Shown here in pieces: positions 22,101-34,619 of a DNA stretch of 64,000 bases. A program made the translations under genes and the position numbers. Numbering within the stretch: position 1 is the first letter of the stretch; each line of letters starts with the position of its first letter. Origin of the DNA: Aurifilum marmelostoma (lineage: Eukaryota > Ascomycota > Sordariomycetes > Diaporthales > Cryphonectriaceae); assembly GCA_027559495.1 (NCBI GenBank), contig JAMXSV010000012.1, forward strand, positions 186,001 to 250,000, in the 5' to 3' direction. The notes under the pieces are model-generated. The model made no database searches. It was not told the origin of the DNA and saw only the letters and a program-made list of their open reading frames with translations.

Positions 22101-25100
22101 CTGCAAAGATTTGCCGACATATTCCTGGGATCATGAGACGTCCTTGTGGAGGGAATCCCGCTTGTCAAGAAACCTTCGACTCCGCGGGCCTCCGCACCCT
22201 CTCCTGGGAAGCAGCACAGACCTTGGATCTTCAGGCCAGAGCCACGAGGCCCACTGGCGAAACATTATGAAGATAGAAGAGCTGGAGTGGCTCCGCGGCC
22301 ACCAATTCCAAGGCCAGGTTCTGTTCCCGGCTGCTGGGTATGTTTCCATGGCTGTTGATGCCTGCCTTTTCGTGGTCGACGCCTCGTCTGTGTCTTTGCT
22401 CGAGCTGGAACACGCCATCCTGCACAGGCCTCTTATCCTGGACGATGATACCCCTGGTGTCGAGGTCCTTTCGGCGGTACGTGTGCTGGATCGCACCCAG
22501 CATCACGTCACGGCAGAATTCACGTGCAGCAGCCTGCCTGTCAACAACACCCGGGCCGCCGGAACCGAAGCAGTTCTTCCAAATTTCACCTGCAAGGCAA
22601 GACTGTCATTCTTGGAACCGACTCAGGTCGATTCAATAACACCTGCTGCGTTGCCCGCACGCTCCTCCCACCAGTGTTCATTCTCGCCGGTCGATATGGA
22701 TGAATTCTATTCGTCTGTGGCGCGAGCCGGCCTCCAATATACTAGACATTTCAGAGCCGAAGCGGCCAGCAGAAGCACTGAGGGGACCTCCGTGGTGAAT
22801 TTCACTCGACCCCATGCAGACAAGATCCAGATTCATCCGGCGATGCTAGACGTGGCATCTCATGGTGCACTGTGCGCACTGTCATCACACACCTCCTCAG
22901 CAGCCAACGAGGGAGGAGCATCTGTCCCGATATATCTTCCAAGCACCATCGAGCGTGTGCGTGTAGACATCAGGCGCCTGCTTCAAGTGAAAGCGAGTCA
23001 AGGAACCCCAGCAGCCGGAGAGAAGGCTGTGAATGCACTGGTCGCAGACTGCTACCTCCGTGAACCCAGAAGAGACATCTGTTGCGATATCGAGATCTTT
23101 TGCGCGCAGGACGACCAGCCTGAGATTCAGATCGAAGGCCTAAACTGTGCGCGTTTCGGGTCGGGTAAGGACCAGGAACAGGACAGAATCTTGTTCTCGC
23201 GCACTAGGTGGATGAGAGACTTGGGCTCCAAGATCACTCTCGACGACGACGGCAGTGGCTTGGTCGATGATAATGATGATGATGATGCAGGTTGGCAACA
23301 TGTGAGAGAGATCGATCTAGCGAACCGCTCGGCTTATTTCTACCTGAGGAAATTCAGAGATGATCACGCCTCCCATCCAGACACAGCAGGTTCTCTGATT
23401 GACACTGCACCACCTGAGCCACATGCTCGGCTCTGGACGGACTGGGCTATACATGGTGCAATACCTCAGATCGAGAGCGGAACGCTGGGAATGGACAGAC
23501 TAGAGAGGTGGTCTGCTGATACTCACGAGGCAGTGTTGGATTGGCAAGTCAGCCATCCGGACTGGGCAGTGTTTAAAAGCATTGTCGCCCTGGGTGAAGC
23601 ACTGCCGGATTTTCTACATGGCGACCTTGTGCCGGCACAAATCTTGGCTCTGGATGCAATGGTCGAAGCCGTCAGCCAGGCAGATGCTGCCTCTCTGTCC
23701 AGGGCGAGACGACTCCTTGGAGCTGCCATGTCGAAGGCTACGCATCGATATCCGCACATGAACATTATCGAGATCGGAGCCGGGACAGGCGTGGCCACAG
23801 CAGGCATCCTCGAACACTTGAGTAAGACCTCCAGCAGCTTTGCCTCGTACACTGCCACCGATGTCTCTGTGGAATCATTGGACAAGGCTCGAGCCGACCT
23901 CGACACAGACTCCAGAGTCACATTCCGGGCCCTAGATATCAGGAGTGATCCAGTTTCCCAAGGCTTCGAGCACGAGTTCTATGACATGGTCGTGGTGGCC
24001 TCCGACGTGCTCTCAGAGATGCCGAGACTGGACACCGCACTGGATAATTGCAGGAAACTTCTTCGACCAGGAGGCTACTTGCTGCTACTATCAAGGACTA
24101 ACAGACAAGCCATCTATGCACAGTTTATGTCCTCTTTCTCGGAAGAATGGCTGTGGAAGGCTAGCCACGATGGCGAGAAGGGCACAGCCACATCCTACTC
24201 TCTGAGCGAGGCACGTTGGCACAGTGTGCTCCTGGAAGCTGGACTCTCGGGGATCGACTCGCTGGCCAGGGATCTCGAGGCCGGCAGTGAATATTACAGC
24301 TACTCCGTCATGATGAGCCAGGCCGTGGACGAAACGATATCTATGCTCCGTGATCCACTTGGCATCTCCGCTGCGGCCGCGTCGAAGCAGCTGCCTTGCA
24401 TTATGATCATCGCAGCAGATTCACTTCCTGTCTCCAAGGCGGCTCATGCTCTCAAAGACCTGCTCCTACCGTTCGCGGCTGAGATCAGGCCCATTGGCAG
24501 CTTCGACGACACACCGCAAGTCTTCCACGATGAGACTTGTATCATCTGTCTCTCGGAGCTGCACGAGTCCGTCTTCCAGAACATGTCCCTTGTGCGGTTC
24601 CAAAGGCTGCAGAACATACTCTGCAAGGCAACACATGTGCTGTGGCTCACAACGGGGCGCCTCGATACTGATCCTTATGCCAACATGGTGATTGGTATTG
24701 CCCGATCCGTCATGGTGGAGTCTCCAGACCGGCCCATGCTGTTTGTCGATGCTGAGACAGGCGTTCCTGACTGCAAATGGCTTGCCACAGCGTTTCTGCG
24801 CATGGTATCTCTCAATCGTCCCGATTTCAAGCACCGAAACCTTCTCTGGAGCAACGAGACGGAGATCGTTCTGGACAGTGCCGGCTGCGTGCTGCTTCCC
24901 AGAATCGTGCCAGATATCCCACTCAACGAGCGCCTGAATGCACGGCACAGGTCAAACACCAAGATGGTATATCCAGAAGATGATACACCACTGCGCCTCG
25001 TTCCTGTACAACAGGAGAAGAAGAAGGTATCTTACGAGATCTGGAGACGGCCTGAGCTGGTACCGCCAACAGCTCCTCTTCTCCCTCGTACTGATACCAC

Positions 25101-28100
25101 AGCCATGCAGACAGATGTTGTGGTTACCTTCACATCTCTGTGTCCCCTCAGCACTGAAGAAATACCCGTACTTTACTTTCTTTCCACTGGGTTTGAACGT
25201 ATCTCGGGTCGTCACGTTCTAGTGTTGTCAACCAGCAACAGTTCTCATGTGATAAGTTCTCCCGAAGACACCTGGGAAATCGATCAATACCCCGGTCATG
25301 AACATCATTCTTTTGTACAAAACCTTCAGCGACATGTTCTTGCAGAAAGTATTGTATCCAATACGTCTCAGGGGCGAGTGTGGATTCATGGCGCAGATCC
25401 ACTCTTTGCTGAGAAGATGAGAAGTGTAGCAAGACATATGGGCAACCGAGGAGTCTTGTTCAGCACGACATCCGAGCCGACTTCCAGTAACTATGTACCA
25501 GGCAGCACCTTCATTCATCCCCAGACCACGTCTCGGAGACTCCGGCAGATAATATCACCAGAAGGCATTGGGATGTACGCCAATCTTTGCGGCACGGGCA
25601 GCCGTCATGGGCCCCTTGATGCACTCATGCGCGGCATGCTGAGTTGTCATAATAATACCACCACGCATACGGCCAAGTTACGCGAGTTTCCGAGGCTCAA
25701 CGAGCGAGGGCAGCCAGTCATCCATCTGGACTATAGCCAGGCCTATCTACGTGAAGCAATTGGAAGATATCTTGCAACGTTACCCGACAAATCGCCTACA
25801 AGTGATAATAATGAGACTGGGGACAGCAATGGAAGGGTTATGTCTCTCGCGGCCATATCCAAGGATCCAGACAAGCCGGTTGACTTGTTCGACGTGTTGA
25901 GCTGGACCCATACAGACCCGATACCCGCCAGAGTCGATCCTCTGGACGCGTCTACCCTCTTCTCAGCCAACAAGACATACCTCCTAGCCGGTCTGACGGG
26001 CGACGTCGGACTATCACTATGTAAATGGATGGCCAGCAATGGGGCACGGTATTTCGTCTTGGGCAGTCGAAACCCATCAGTGTGTCAAGACACCATCTCT
26101 CACCTCGAGCGCAAGAGCGTCAAGGTCAAGGTCCTGTCCCTGGACCTCTCGAACAGGGCCAGTCTCGAGGCAGCCCGTCGAGACATCAAAGCAGCAGGCA
26201 TGCCGCCGGTCGGGGGCGTCGCCAACGGCGCCATGGTCCTGAGGGACAAGGTCTTTGAGAACATGTCACTGCAGGAGTTCCTGGACGCGCTGGCGCCCAA
26301 GGTCCAGGGCACCCGCCACCTGGACCAGGTCTTTGGCCGCGGCGAGCTCGACTTCTTTGTGCTCTTCTCGTCGCTGTCGTCCGTCATCGGCATCCCGGGC
26401 CTCGGCAACTACGGCGCCGCCAACGCGTTCATGCACACGTTTGCACAGCAGCGGCGGAGGCGAGGCCTGGCCGCGTCGGTGCTGGACATCAGCGTCCTGA
26501 CCGAGCATGGCTATGTTGCGCGCTCTGCCAAGCATGATGCCGCCGAGATGACCAGACGACACAACACCCTGCCGCTGTCCGAGGCGGACTTTCATGCCAT
26601 GTTTGCCGAGGCGGTGTATGCTGGCTGTCGCAACCTGGAGCGTGACGACGCGCAGATCACCACTGGCATCGGACAGTGGCGTGTCTCGACGAGCACCGGG
26701 GACAGCCAGGATCTGATGCCCGCGTGGTACAAGCAGCCACGCCTGTCACATTACTTGGTCGTGAGAGATGATAGCCGCTCAGCTTCGGGCTCGGGTGTAG
26801 GTCCTGAAGGGCTCGAAAAGCCTGAATCAGTAACAGAGGGCAATATCAGAAGGCGACTGGAATCGTTGGACGATCCGCAAGCCGCCCTCGCCGCTCTGAC
26901 GAGCTTTGTGATCAGCAAGCTAGAGCGCCTGTTGCAGATGCCAACTGGATCCGTCGACGCCCAGATGCCTCTGATCAGGCTTGGTGCGGACTCACTCGTG
27001 GCGACCCAACTGCGGTCGTGGATGGCTGCGGAGCTGGACGTCAAGCTGCCGGCTCTCAAGATCCTGGCGAGCCCCTCGGTGGGGGTCATGTGCGAGCACA
27101 TGCTGGCTCAGATGACTGATCTTCCAAGCATCAAGACTGACCCTGACCAGGTGGTCCTGACTGCCCACGGCAGCGAGGCGATGGCAACTTCATCAAGTAC
27201 AGACGCGGGCCTGACGCCTACAGACATGCGCTTGGACACCTCGGAAGGTCCTTCGACCATCACCGAGCCACTTGAAGATGATGATCGAAGTGACGACGGC
27301 GACAGCGATGAGAAAGCTCAAGCAGCAGCCCAGGCTCAATATGTGCGCCGGGGACACATGTCCCACGGCCAGAGCCGTCTTTACCTACTTCACCAGTACC
27401 TTGAGGACAAATCGACCTACAACTGTGGCATTGTCGGCAGGATTCATGGACCACTGGATGTCGACAGACTCGGTGCGGCTCTGTCAAGCCTCTCGGAAAG
27501 ACACGAGAGCCTGCGCAGCTGCTTCTTCACGGACGACCTCGAAGGACAAGGCTGGCAAGGCGTCACAGCGTCGGCTAACTTTGTCCTTGAGCACCGATAC
27601 ATCAGAGCTGACAATTATATGAGGAGACAAGACAGAGCCAGACTGTTTGACGAGGTCAAGAGGCACAAGTTTGACATTGAGCACGGCCAGACCATGAGAG
27701 TTCTCGTCCTGTCGGCATCAGAAACAGAACACGACATCTTGATCGTTTACCATCACATCATCATGGACGGCATCTCCCTTGTGGTCTTCTTACGTGAACT
27801 CGCTTCGGCATACTCGGGCAGCGTCAACTTGCTAGGCAATGCTGTTGCGCCCTTGCAGGCCATCGAGCTGTCCACCAGGCAGAGAGACTCGTGCAGCCCC
27901 GAGACATTGCAACGCGAGATGCGGCACTGGAGAGAAGTGTACCCAGAGCCTCCAGCAGTGCTGCCCCTTCTCCCCTTCTCCAGAACGAAGCACCGGGTAC
28001 CCCTCGATGCTTACGACTCGCACAGCTTCGAGATCAAACTGGACGCGGCATTCGCCCACCGCGTCAGGTCCAGGTGCAACCAGATAGGCGCCACGACGTT

Positions 28101-31100
28101 CCATTTCTACACTGCTGCCCTCGCTGCCTTCTTGTCCCGGTGGCTTGATGTGTCGGATCTCAGTATCGGAGTTGTCGATGCGAACCGGCGAGGCGCGGTC
28201 GACGACGACGACGAGGCTGCTGCTGCTGATGATGACTCGGACGCGATCGGCTACTTCTTGAACCTTGTGGCTCTGCGGCTCCGAGTGGACCAGGACGGGC
28301 TCTTTGATGGCCTGGTGGCGCAGACAAGAGACGCTGCCTTCTCTGCGCTGGCCAACTCGACCACGCCGTTCCAGACAGTGCTCGACAAGCTCCGTGTGCC
28401 TCGCGATGCCACATGCCACCCGCTGTTCCAGGTCGCACTCAACTACCGAATAGGCCACCCGTCTTCCCGCTCCCGTCTAGGTCAGAACTGTGTTGTCGAG
28501 TGGGACGAGACCATCGTGGCTCGGAATGCCTTTGATGTCCACGTCGACGTGACAGAGTTCAGGGAAGACGGCGGCGTGTGGATCTCTCTCTTCCTCCAGA
28601 GCTGTCTCTATGAGCAGTCTGACGCCGAGATGCTCACACGGTCCTTCGTGCATGCACTGGAACACCTGGTCACGCCCGCGCAGGACGGCGGTCGCGTGCA
28701 TCTCAAAGTCCAGGACTGTCCAGTAGCCAGCGATGCAGACATACAGCAAGCCATCCAGCTGGGCCAGGGCCCTGTCATGTCTCTGGACCCATGGCCCGAC
28801 ACACTTGCGCACCGGGTCGATGAGGTAGCTGCCCTGTATCCCGATGATGTAGCCATCAAGGGAGAGGGTCAGCAGCACCTGACATACGCAGATACCGTGC
28901 GCCGCTCGGTGCAGATCGCCGAATGTTTACAACTGCAGCATGGAGTTGGACCCGGATCACTAATCGGCGTCTACATGGCCCCTGTGGCGGACAGTCTCTG
29001 TGCTATGCTGGCCATCATGCGTGCAGGCGCCGTCTACGTCCCACTGGACATGCTCAGCCCCACGGAGCGACTAGGCTTGATGGTTGCCGACAGTCAGCCG
29101 AGAGTGATCATCTCTCGACGCGTGTATGCAGAGACAGCCGCCAGCCTCTGTGCGCAGGCCCATGATGACTGCAGGGTGCTCGACCTAGACGACCTGCCGT
29201 GGCCGGACCCGACAGAGACGGCTTGCTCGCCGTGGCAGGCTGCCGAGGCAGACCAGCCCGCCTGCGTCTTCTTCACCAGCGGATCGACAGGCCGTCCCAA
29301 GGGCGTCGTCCTGACGCACCGCAACCTGATCAACCAGATGCGTGTCATTGGCGAAACAATGGGCATCCGACGAGAGGTGGTCCTGCAGCAGTCCTCGCCG
29401 GGGTTCGACCCCTCGCTGGAGCAGATCTTTGGAGGCCTCGCCCACGGCGGCACCGTGATCGTGGTGCCCGAGACGGCGCGGCGCGACCCAGTGGCCATTG
29501 CTGAGATGATGGCCGACGAGGGCGTCACGTACACCATCGCAGTGCCCTCCGAGTACACCTCGCTGCTGCGGTACGGCGGTCCTGTCCTGGCGGCACGGTG
29601 CCGGGATACATGGCGTCTGGCGGTGAGCGGCGGCGAGAAGCTCACGCACCGGCTGCTGGCCGAGTTTGCGAGGCTGGATATCCCCGGGCTGCAGCTCGTC
29701 AATGCGTACGGGCCCACCGAGTGCACTGTGTCCTGTACGCGGGGCGGGATTGACTACCGCTGGTCTACTACTGCTGCTGCCGACGACGGTGGGGATGTTC
29801 ATATGGGCTGTGCCCTGCCCAACTATTCTGTCATGATTGTTGATCCCAAGACGCTGGAGCCGGTTCCCATAGGCTTCCCTGGTGAGATATACATTGGTGG
29901 TGAGGGTGTCGCAAGGGACTATCTCAACCGCCCTGCCGAGACACACGAGAGGTTCCAGTCGAGCTCGACCTTCCACCCTGATCGGTTTCGACTACCCAGG
30001 ACTAGGTTATACCGCACCGGCGATGTAGGAAGGCTTCGGAAGAACGGCATGTTGTATCCGCTGGGGCGAATAGAGGGTGACAGCCAGGTGAAGCTTCGCG
30101 GCGTCCGCATCGAGCTCGACGGGGTGGCCAACATCATGGCGGGATCCGGCGGCTCCGTTGTCAGCGATGTCGCGCTGTCTTTCCGAAATGACGGACTGCT
30201 CGTTGCGTTTGTTGCCTTTTCGGATCTGTTCAAGGGCGACAGGAACCTGTTCCTCGAACAGCTCGTGGGACGACTTCCTCTGCCAGCTTATATGCGGCCT
30301 GCCGTGACAGTCCCCATCGATAGACTGCCTACGACGCAGAATGGGAAGAGAGACCAGCGGGCCATCGACGCCCTGCCTGTTCAACATGACAAGGGACGAA
30401 ATAACGAGCATCATCTTGAGCACAACGGCGACGCAAATGGCCACGATGAGCTTCGGGACGATGCGACACATGATAGATTGACTGTGGTGGAAATGGGCAT
30501 CAAGGCGGCATGGGAAGAGGTTCTTCCTGAAGACGGCAGCTCGATCCGGGGTCGAGACTCGGATTTCTTTGGCGTGGGTGGGAACTCATTGCTCCTCCTT
30601 CGACTACAATCTGTCCTCGAGACGACGTTCGGAGCCCGACTTCTGCTTCCTAAGCTGTTCCAGTCGAGCACCCTGGGCGGCATGACCAGAAGCATCGAAG
30701 ATGCGCTCCAGGAGACGAAGTACGCCTCGTCCAGCCCTTCGACAAAAACACCACCAACAACAACAACCACCATGAGCTGGCACAGTGAGATTGCAGCACT
30801 GACAGACCAGCTCCACCATCCCTCTGCACCCAACAGTACTCCGTTCACAGCAGGCGGGGAACGGCTGGGTAACGGTGACGGTGAGGCAGTAAGCAATGGA
30901 CTGTCCGTCCTCCTCACGGGCGCCACAGGTTTCGTTGGCACGTCCCTGCTACAGCTCCTGGTCGACGACACCAGAGTCCGCGAGGTCCACTGCGTAGCTA
31001 TTCGGCCGGACCGCCACGGCCAACCCAGGCACATCACGCGAGTAGAAGGATCTGCCGCCACCACGTCAAAGATCATTGAGCACGCTGGCGATCTGGGAGA

Positions 31101-31981
31101 CCGCCACCTGGGCCTTTCTCGAGCCGAGTTCGACAGGCTGGCCTCAACAGTCCACGTGATTATCCACAACGGCGCCGACGTCTCTCTTCTCAAGACATAT
31201 GCGTCGCTGCGGCGGCCCAACGTCCTGTCAACACGCGCGCTCCTCAGGATGGCGCTGAAAGCATCAGCGTCATACGGCCGACGAGTGCCTCTGCATCTTG
31301 TGTCGACAGCCTCGGTGGCGTGCTTTGCGCAAAAGTCACGGCCGCCGACTGTAGCAGGCGACATTGATGACCTGCTGGCCTCGGCCCTGCCTCCTGTCTC
31401 TGTAGCGACATCCCTTCCGGCGCCCGAGGACGCCATCATACAGGGCTACCGCTGTTCAAAGTGGGCAAGCGAGGCTGTGCTGGAGCGCGCCGTCACCGAG
31501 AATCCCCTGGCCGGACTGAGCGTCGTGGTCCACCGGCCGACATCCATACTCGGGCCCGGAGCGTCTGATACGGATGCGCTCGGCAGCATTGTGAGGGTCA
31601 GCACACAGCTGCGGGCCGCCCCTCGGCTGGACGCCACAGTGGACGGTGTGCTCGATCTCGTCGACGTCGAGGATGTCGCGGGAGCCATCGTGACGCATGC
31701 TCTTGGGTCGGTATTATCGTCACCCACTGCTGCAGGGCAGAATGGGGCGGCCGCGTCGACGATCCGGTTTACGCACATCTGCAGCCCACAGAAGATGCAC
31801 ATGGCGCATCTGGGGGAGGTATCTCTCCGAGAGGCTCGGCTGTCACATTGAAGAATGCGACCAGGCTGAGTGGCTGGAACGAGCGCGAGGTCAGAAGATG
31901 GCGTCTTTGATGTACTCGTTCCTCCGGGAGTGGGAAACAAGGGACACGAACAAGATCATGTTTCCTGTGGTCACGTCTTAG
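19129..31981 (+). CDS. Hybrid PKS-NRPS megasynthase (KS-AT-DH-CMeT-ER0-KR-ACP-C-A-T-R)
   Basis: Builds a methylated, partly reduced polyketide, joins it to an amino acid and releases it by a reductase-type domain. Exons: 19129-19320, 19413-19889 and 19957 onward; introns were placed by TAT CAA GGA|GTGAGA and [25 protein letters not shown] (Cys182), [12 protein letters not shown] (His321), GHTEG (His366). AT: GHSSGE (Ser660). [17 protein letters not shown] (His1005) and [11 protein letters not shown] (Asp1188). CMe[11 protein letters not shown] (about 1495). The region 1600-2200 lacks an enoyl-reductase NADPH motif. [14 protein letters not shown] (about 2233), Tyr2375. ACP: GADSL (Ser2569). 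C: HHIIMDG (2822-2828). [12 protein letters not shown] (about 3329). T: GGNSL (Ser3767). [10 protein letters not shown] (about 3876), YRCSK (Tyr4054, Lys4058). The literal frame stops at 31851 (4,187 residues); conserved C-terminal coding continues one frame over to 31981, after a G5 run at 31812-31816. Product unknown. Confidence 0.95.
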
Positions 31982-32192
31982 TAGGGTCAGAGGAATGGTG
32001 TTTGATCGAGGCAAGTTGGGCGTTGAAGGCGCATTCAATCTTGGGTATATGAATTAATAAAGTTGCGGTTTGGTGATGATACTGACTGGATTGGATACCC
32101 TACCCTTCTTGGATGAAACGCCCTTCGGGACAATAGTGTTGACAATCCAGCTGCATTACTTATTATTTCATATATACCAACCACTCATATCT

Positions 32193-33272
32193 CTAGATTA
32201 TATCATGCTCCGTCGTCCAACGGGCTACATCTCGCAGCGAAGACATGGGAAGAAGCACGAGCTCAACAACCAGCCCGCTGCCGGTCAGGAACTCACACTG
32301 CTCATGCGACAAGTCGTCCCCGTCCGCCATGTTCTGCTTCTCCAGCACCTCCAACGTCCTCTCCAGGATATCCTGTGAGCCCGAGATGATCTTCTTGGAG
32401 CTGTCCACCAGGGCTCCGATCCCGTTCTCGGCAGTGGTGACGTTCCAGCTCATATCGCTCAGCGTGTCGTAGCCCACGAGCCTCATTGACTTGCCGGCGG
32501 AAAAGCTGTGGAAGTCCTTGGTCCAGGTCTCGCTGTCCTCGATCAGAAGCACTTCGACCGTGACGGTGATCCCGACCGACTCGTCCTTTCTGTTCGAGTA
32601 GCTTGAGCTGCTCACCATCAAGCCAGTGTCCCCGCCGAGGCGGTACCCCCAGACAAAGTAGTCACCGTACTTTTTCGTAAAGGCCTCGTAACCGCCTCCG
32701 TACTTGAGCATTGCCATGGCCTCGTGGCTCAGCCTGGGGTTACGCTCCAGCTGCACCGTGGCACTACGCGTACTGGCACGGATGGAGCTCTTGTCCGACT
32801 AGATGGGGCATCAAGTCAGCTTGATGAAGGGATTATTTCACAATCCTCCATGGCGTAAGTACCAACTCACATCATTATTGTTCTTGACATGCTCATCATA
32901 TGTACCCTTGACAGACGCCGAACACAGAAACGGCAGGCCAACACCCATACCAAAGCCCAGACTCAGATGACTGCCCGTCTCGGACTTGCGGCTCGTGTTG
33001 ACCGAGTGGAAAGAAGAGGTGCTGCCGTATTCGCTCCGCAGGGTCTTGGGGATCATGTAGAGGTCCGACAGGATGAAGGGGGTCTCCTTGAGCCATGGAT
33101 CGCCGTGCTGGAGGCGTGACTGGAAGCAGGTCCCCAGCCTGATCTTCTCCTTCTTCCACGGCAAGGTGAGGGGCATGCCTAGAGCGGCCTGTTGGGCTAC
33201 CCAGTTCTCATCTTGGCTGTCCAGCTGGAGCCAGTCCTCGAACTCATCATCTTGGATTCTGGCCCGTGACAT
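32193..33272 (-). CDS. MACPF-like protein, short form
   Basis: Probable member of the MAC/perforin-like superfamily in fungi; the assignment is by motif pattern and is moderate. Two exons, 33272-32871 and 32798-32193 (intron 72 bp, GAT|GTGAGT to CATCTAG|TCG), encode 335 residues. A glycine-rich amphipathic stretch (SHLSLGFGMGVGLPFLCSAS, about residues 105-124) could supply membrane-inserting strands. The segment YEAFTKKYGDYFVWGYRLGG near residue 170 matches the conserved MACPF pattern of an aromatic-rich strand ending in Gly-Gly. There is no signal peptide, so the protein is likely cytosolic or released without the ER. It shares the (F/Y)-x-x-x-YGDxF-x-x-G pattern with the larger gene at 34620, from which it diverges. 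It is tail to tail with the PKS-NRPS, about 210 bp apart. Role unknown; a pore-forming function is inference. Confidence 0.75.
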
Positions 33273-34382
33273 GATGAGGGTTTGTTCAAACGCAGTCGTA
33301 TGGGACGTGTAATAATAATGACAGTTGCATGACCAAAAGATTTTGAGTATCTGTTCGAGTGCAATTCAACGCTGGATAGCCAGAATGCCTCGAGACTCAA
33401 CTGTAGGAATGGGACCAGCAGCAGCTCGAACGATGCCCAGAATGTGTGCCCAGGCCTCGGATATCATGGGGTCACAACTGGTTGGACGAGTTCCAGACTC
33501 TCAGGACGAGAGAGGCCTGAGCGCAAGACAAGAGAGATGCTTTACCGCCTGTTTGATGCAATTTGGAGAAAAGACGTGTCAAATGGAGTCATCACAAGAA
33601 GGAGTAATTAATATGCCCTAGATCCATTGGATTTTGACTGGTAACTGAAGGAAAAAGACACAGAGAAGACAGCCAGCCAAAGTGAGTGAAACTATCGAAG
33701 TGAAGGCTCCACAAGCTGAGCTGGTCTCCCTGCCCAGCTGAACCACGATCTATCTGCTTCCAGCCTCGCAGCAACTGGTCATGTACCCCCTTGGGGCCCT
33801 TGCAAGAGGGAGGTCTAGATGGCAGATTAGCTTTTGCAAAAGAAGACCACGCGGAGGGGGCCCAGGGCCGGGCGGGTCTGGTCCCGAGAACGTGGCGCCC
33901 GCTAGAGGATGGACGGATGCTCCCGAGAGGCTGGCTGACTGGCTGGGGAGAGCTGGGCTTGTGGTCGTCCCAGTGCGGCCTCGGCTGATCTTTGAAAAAG
34001 AATCCACTTTCTCGTCAGTTCACGGCCACGATGGTTACAAACAAGCAAGGTCCAGTCGATACGCATGGCTATACGCACCCCTTGTTCTTCTTTGTGGATG
34101 CGAGACCCTGAAAATTCGAGAACCTCTACACTAGTTGCAATAGTCCCTTTCGAGTTTGTATCAGATCTCCACCATGAAGAAACATTCTCCGACCATATTC
34201 AGAGATTCTCAGCTCATGGGGCTCTGATCACCACGGGCCCATCTGCTCGACGGTCTAGGCCGACTCCCTGTAGTCTATGCCTGGACCGGGGGAAACAGTC
34301 AGTGGGAACTAAGGAGGGCATCTCCGGATGCTGTAACAGGGTAAGCCACTTTCCGGACCATCACTCTCGATCCAGAGTGATG

Positions 34383-34417
<35 letters not shown>

Positions 34418-34619
34418 GCCTTGAGTCCTTGGTCGAGCGTAGTTGAGAGGCTATTCTCTCTTCACTGGTAATTACTTCTTCAACAGGTTTTCTCATAATT
34501 GCCACCCATCTTCTCGACCCCTTCCCCCTCCAAACAGGAGGACACCCAGTCACGTACTTGCTTTCAGTCCCTTTATCTGTTTTCCTTTCCTCTAATACCA
34601 ATATTATACCGTCTCCAAA
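33273..34619. promoter_or_regulatory. Divergent promoter of the two MACPF-like genes
   Basis: No gene was seen in 1,347 bp between two opposite start codons. It includes a GC-rich patch (33790-33960) and a TA dinucleotide run at 34386-34416. The last 150 bp before 34620 on the plus strand are pyrimidine-rich (CTTCCCCCTCC-like), as expected for a fungal core promoter/leader. The shared spacer suggests the pair can be co-expressed. Confidence 0.5.
34386..34416. repeat. (TA)n microsatellite
   Basis: About 31 bp of uninterrupted alternating T and A within the divergent promoter of the MACPF-like pair. Confidence 0.85.

Noticed and set aside
31817..31981. A small intron to reach the displaced C-terminal frame of the synthase
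   Set aside because: Conserved residues lie directly on both sides of the shift, leaving only a few bases, too few for an intron.
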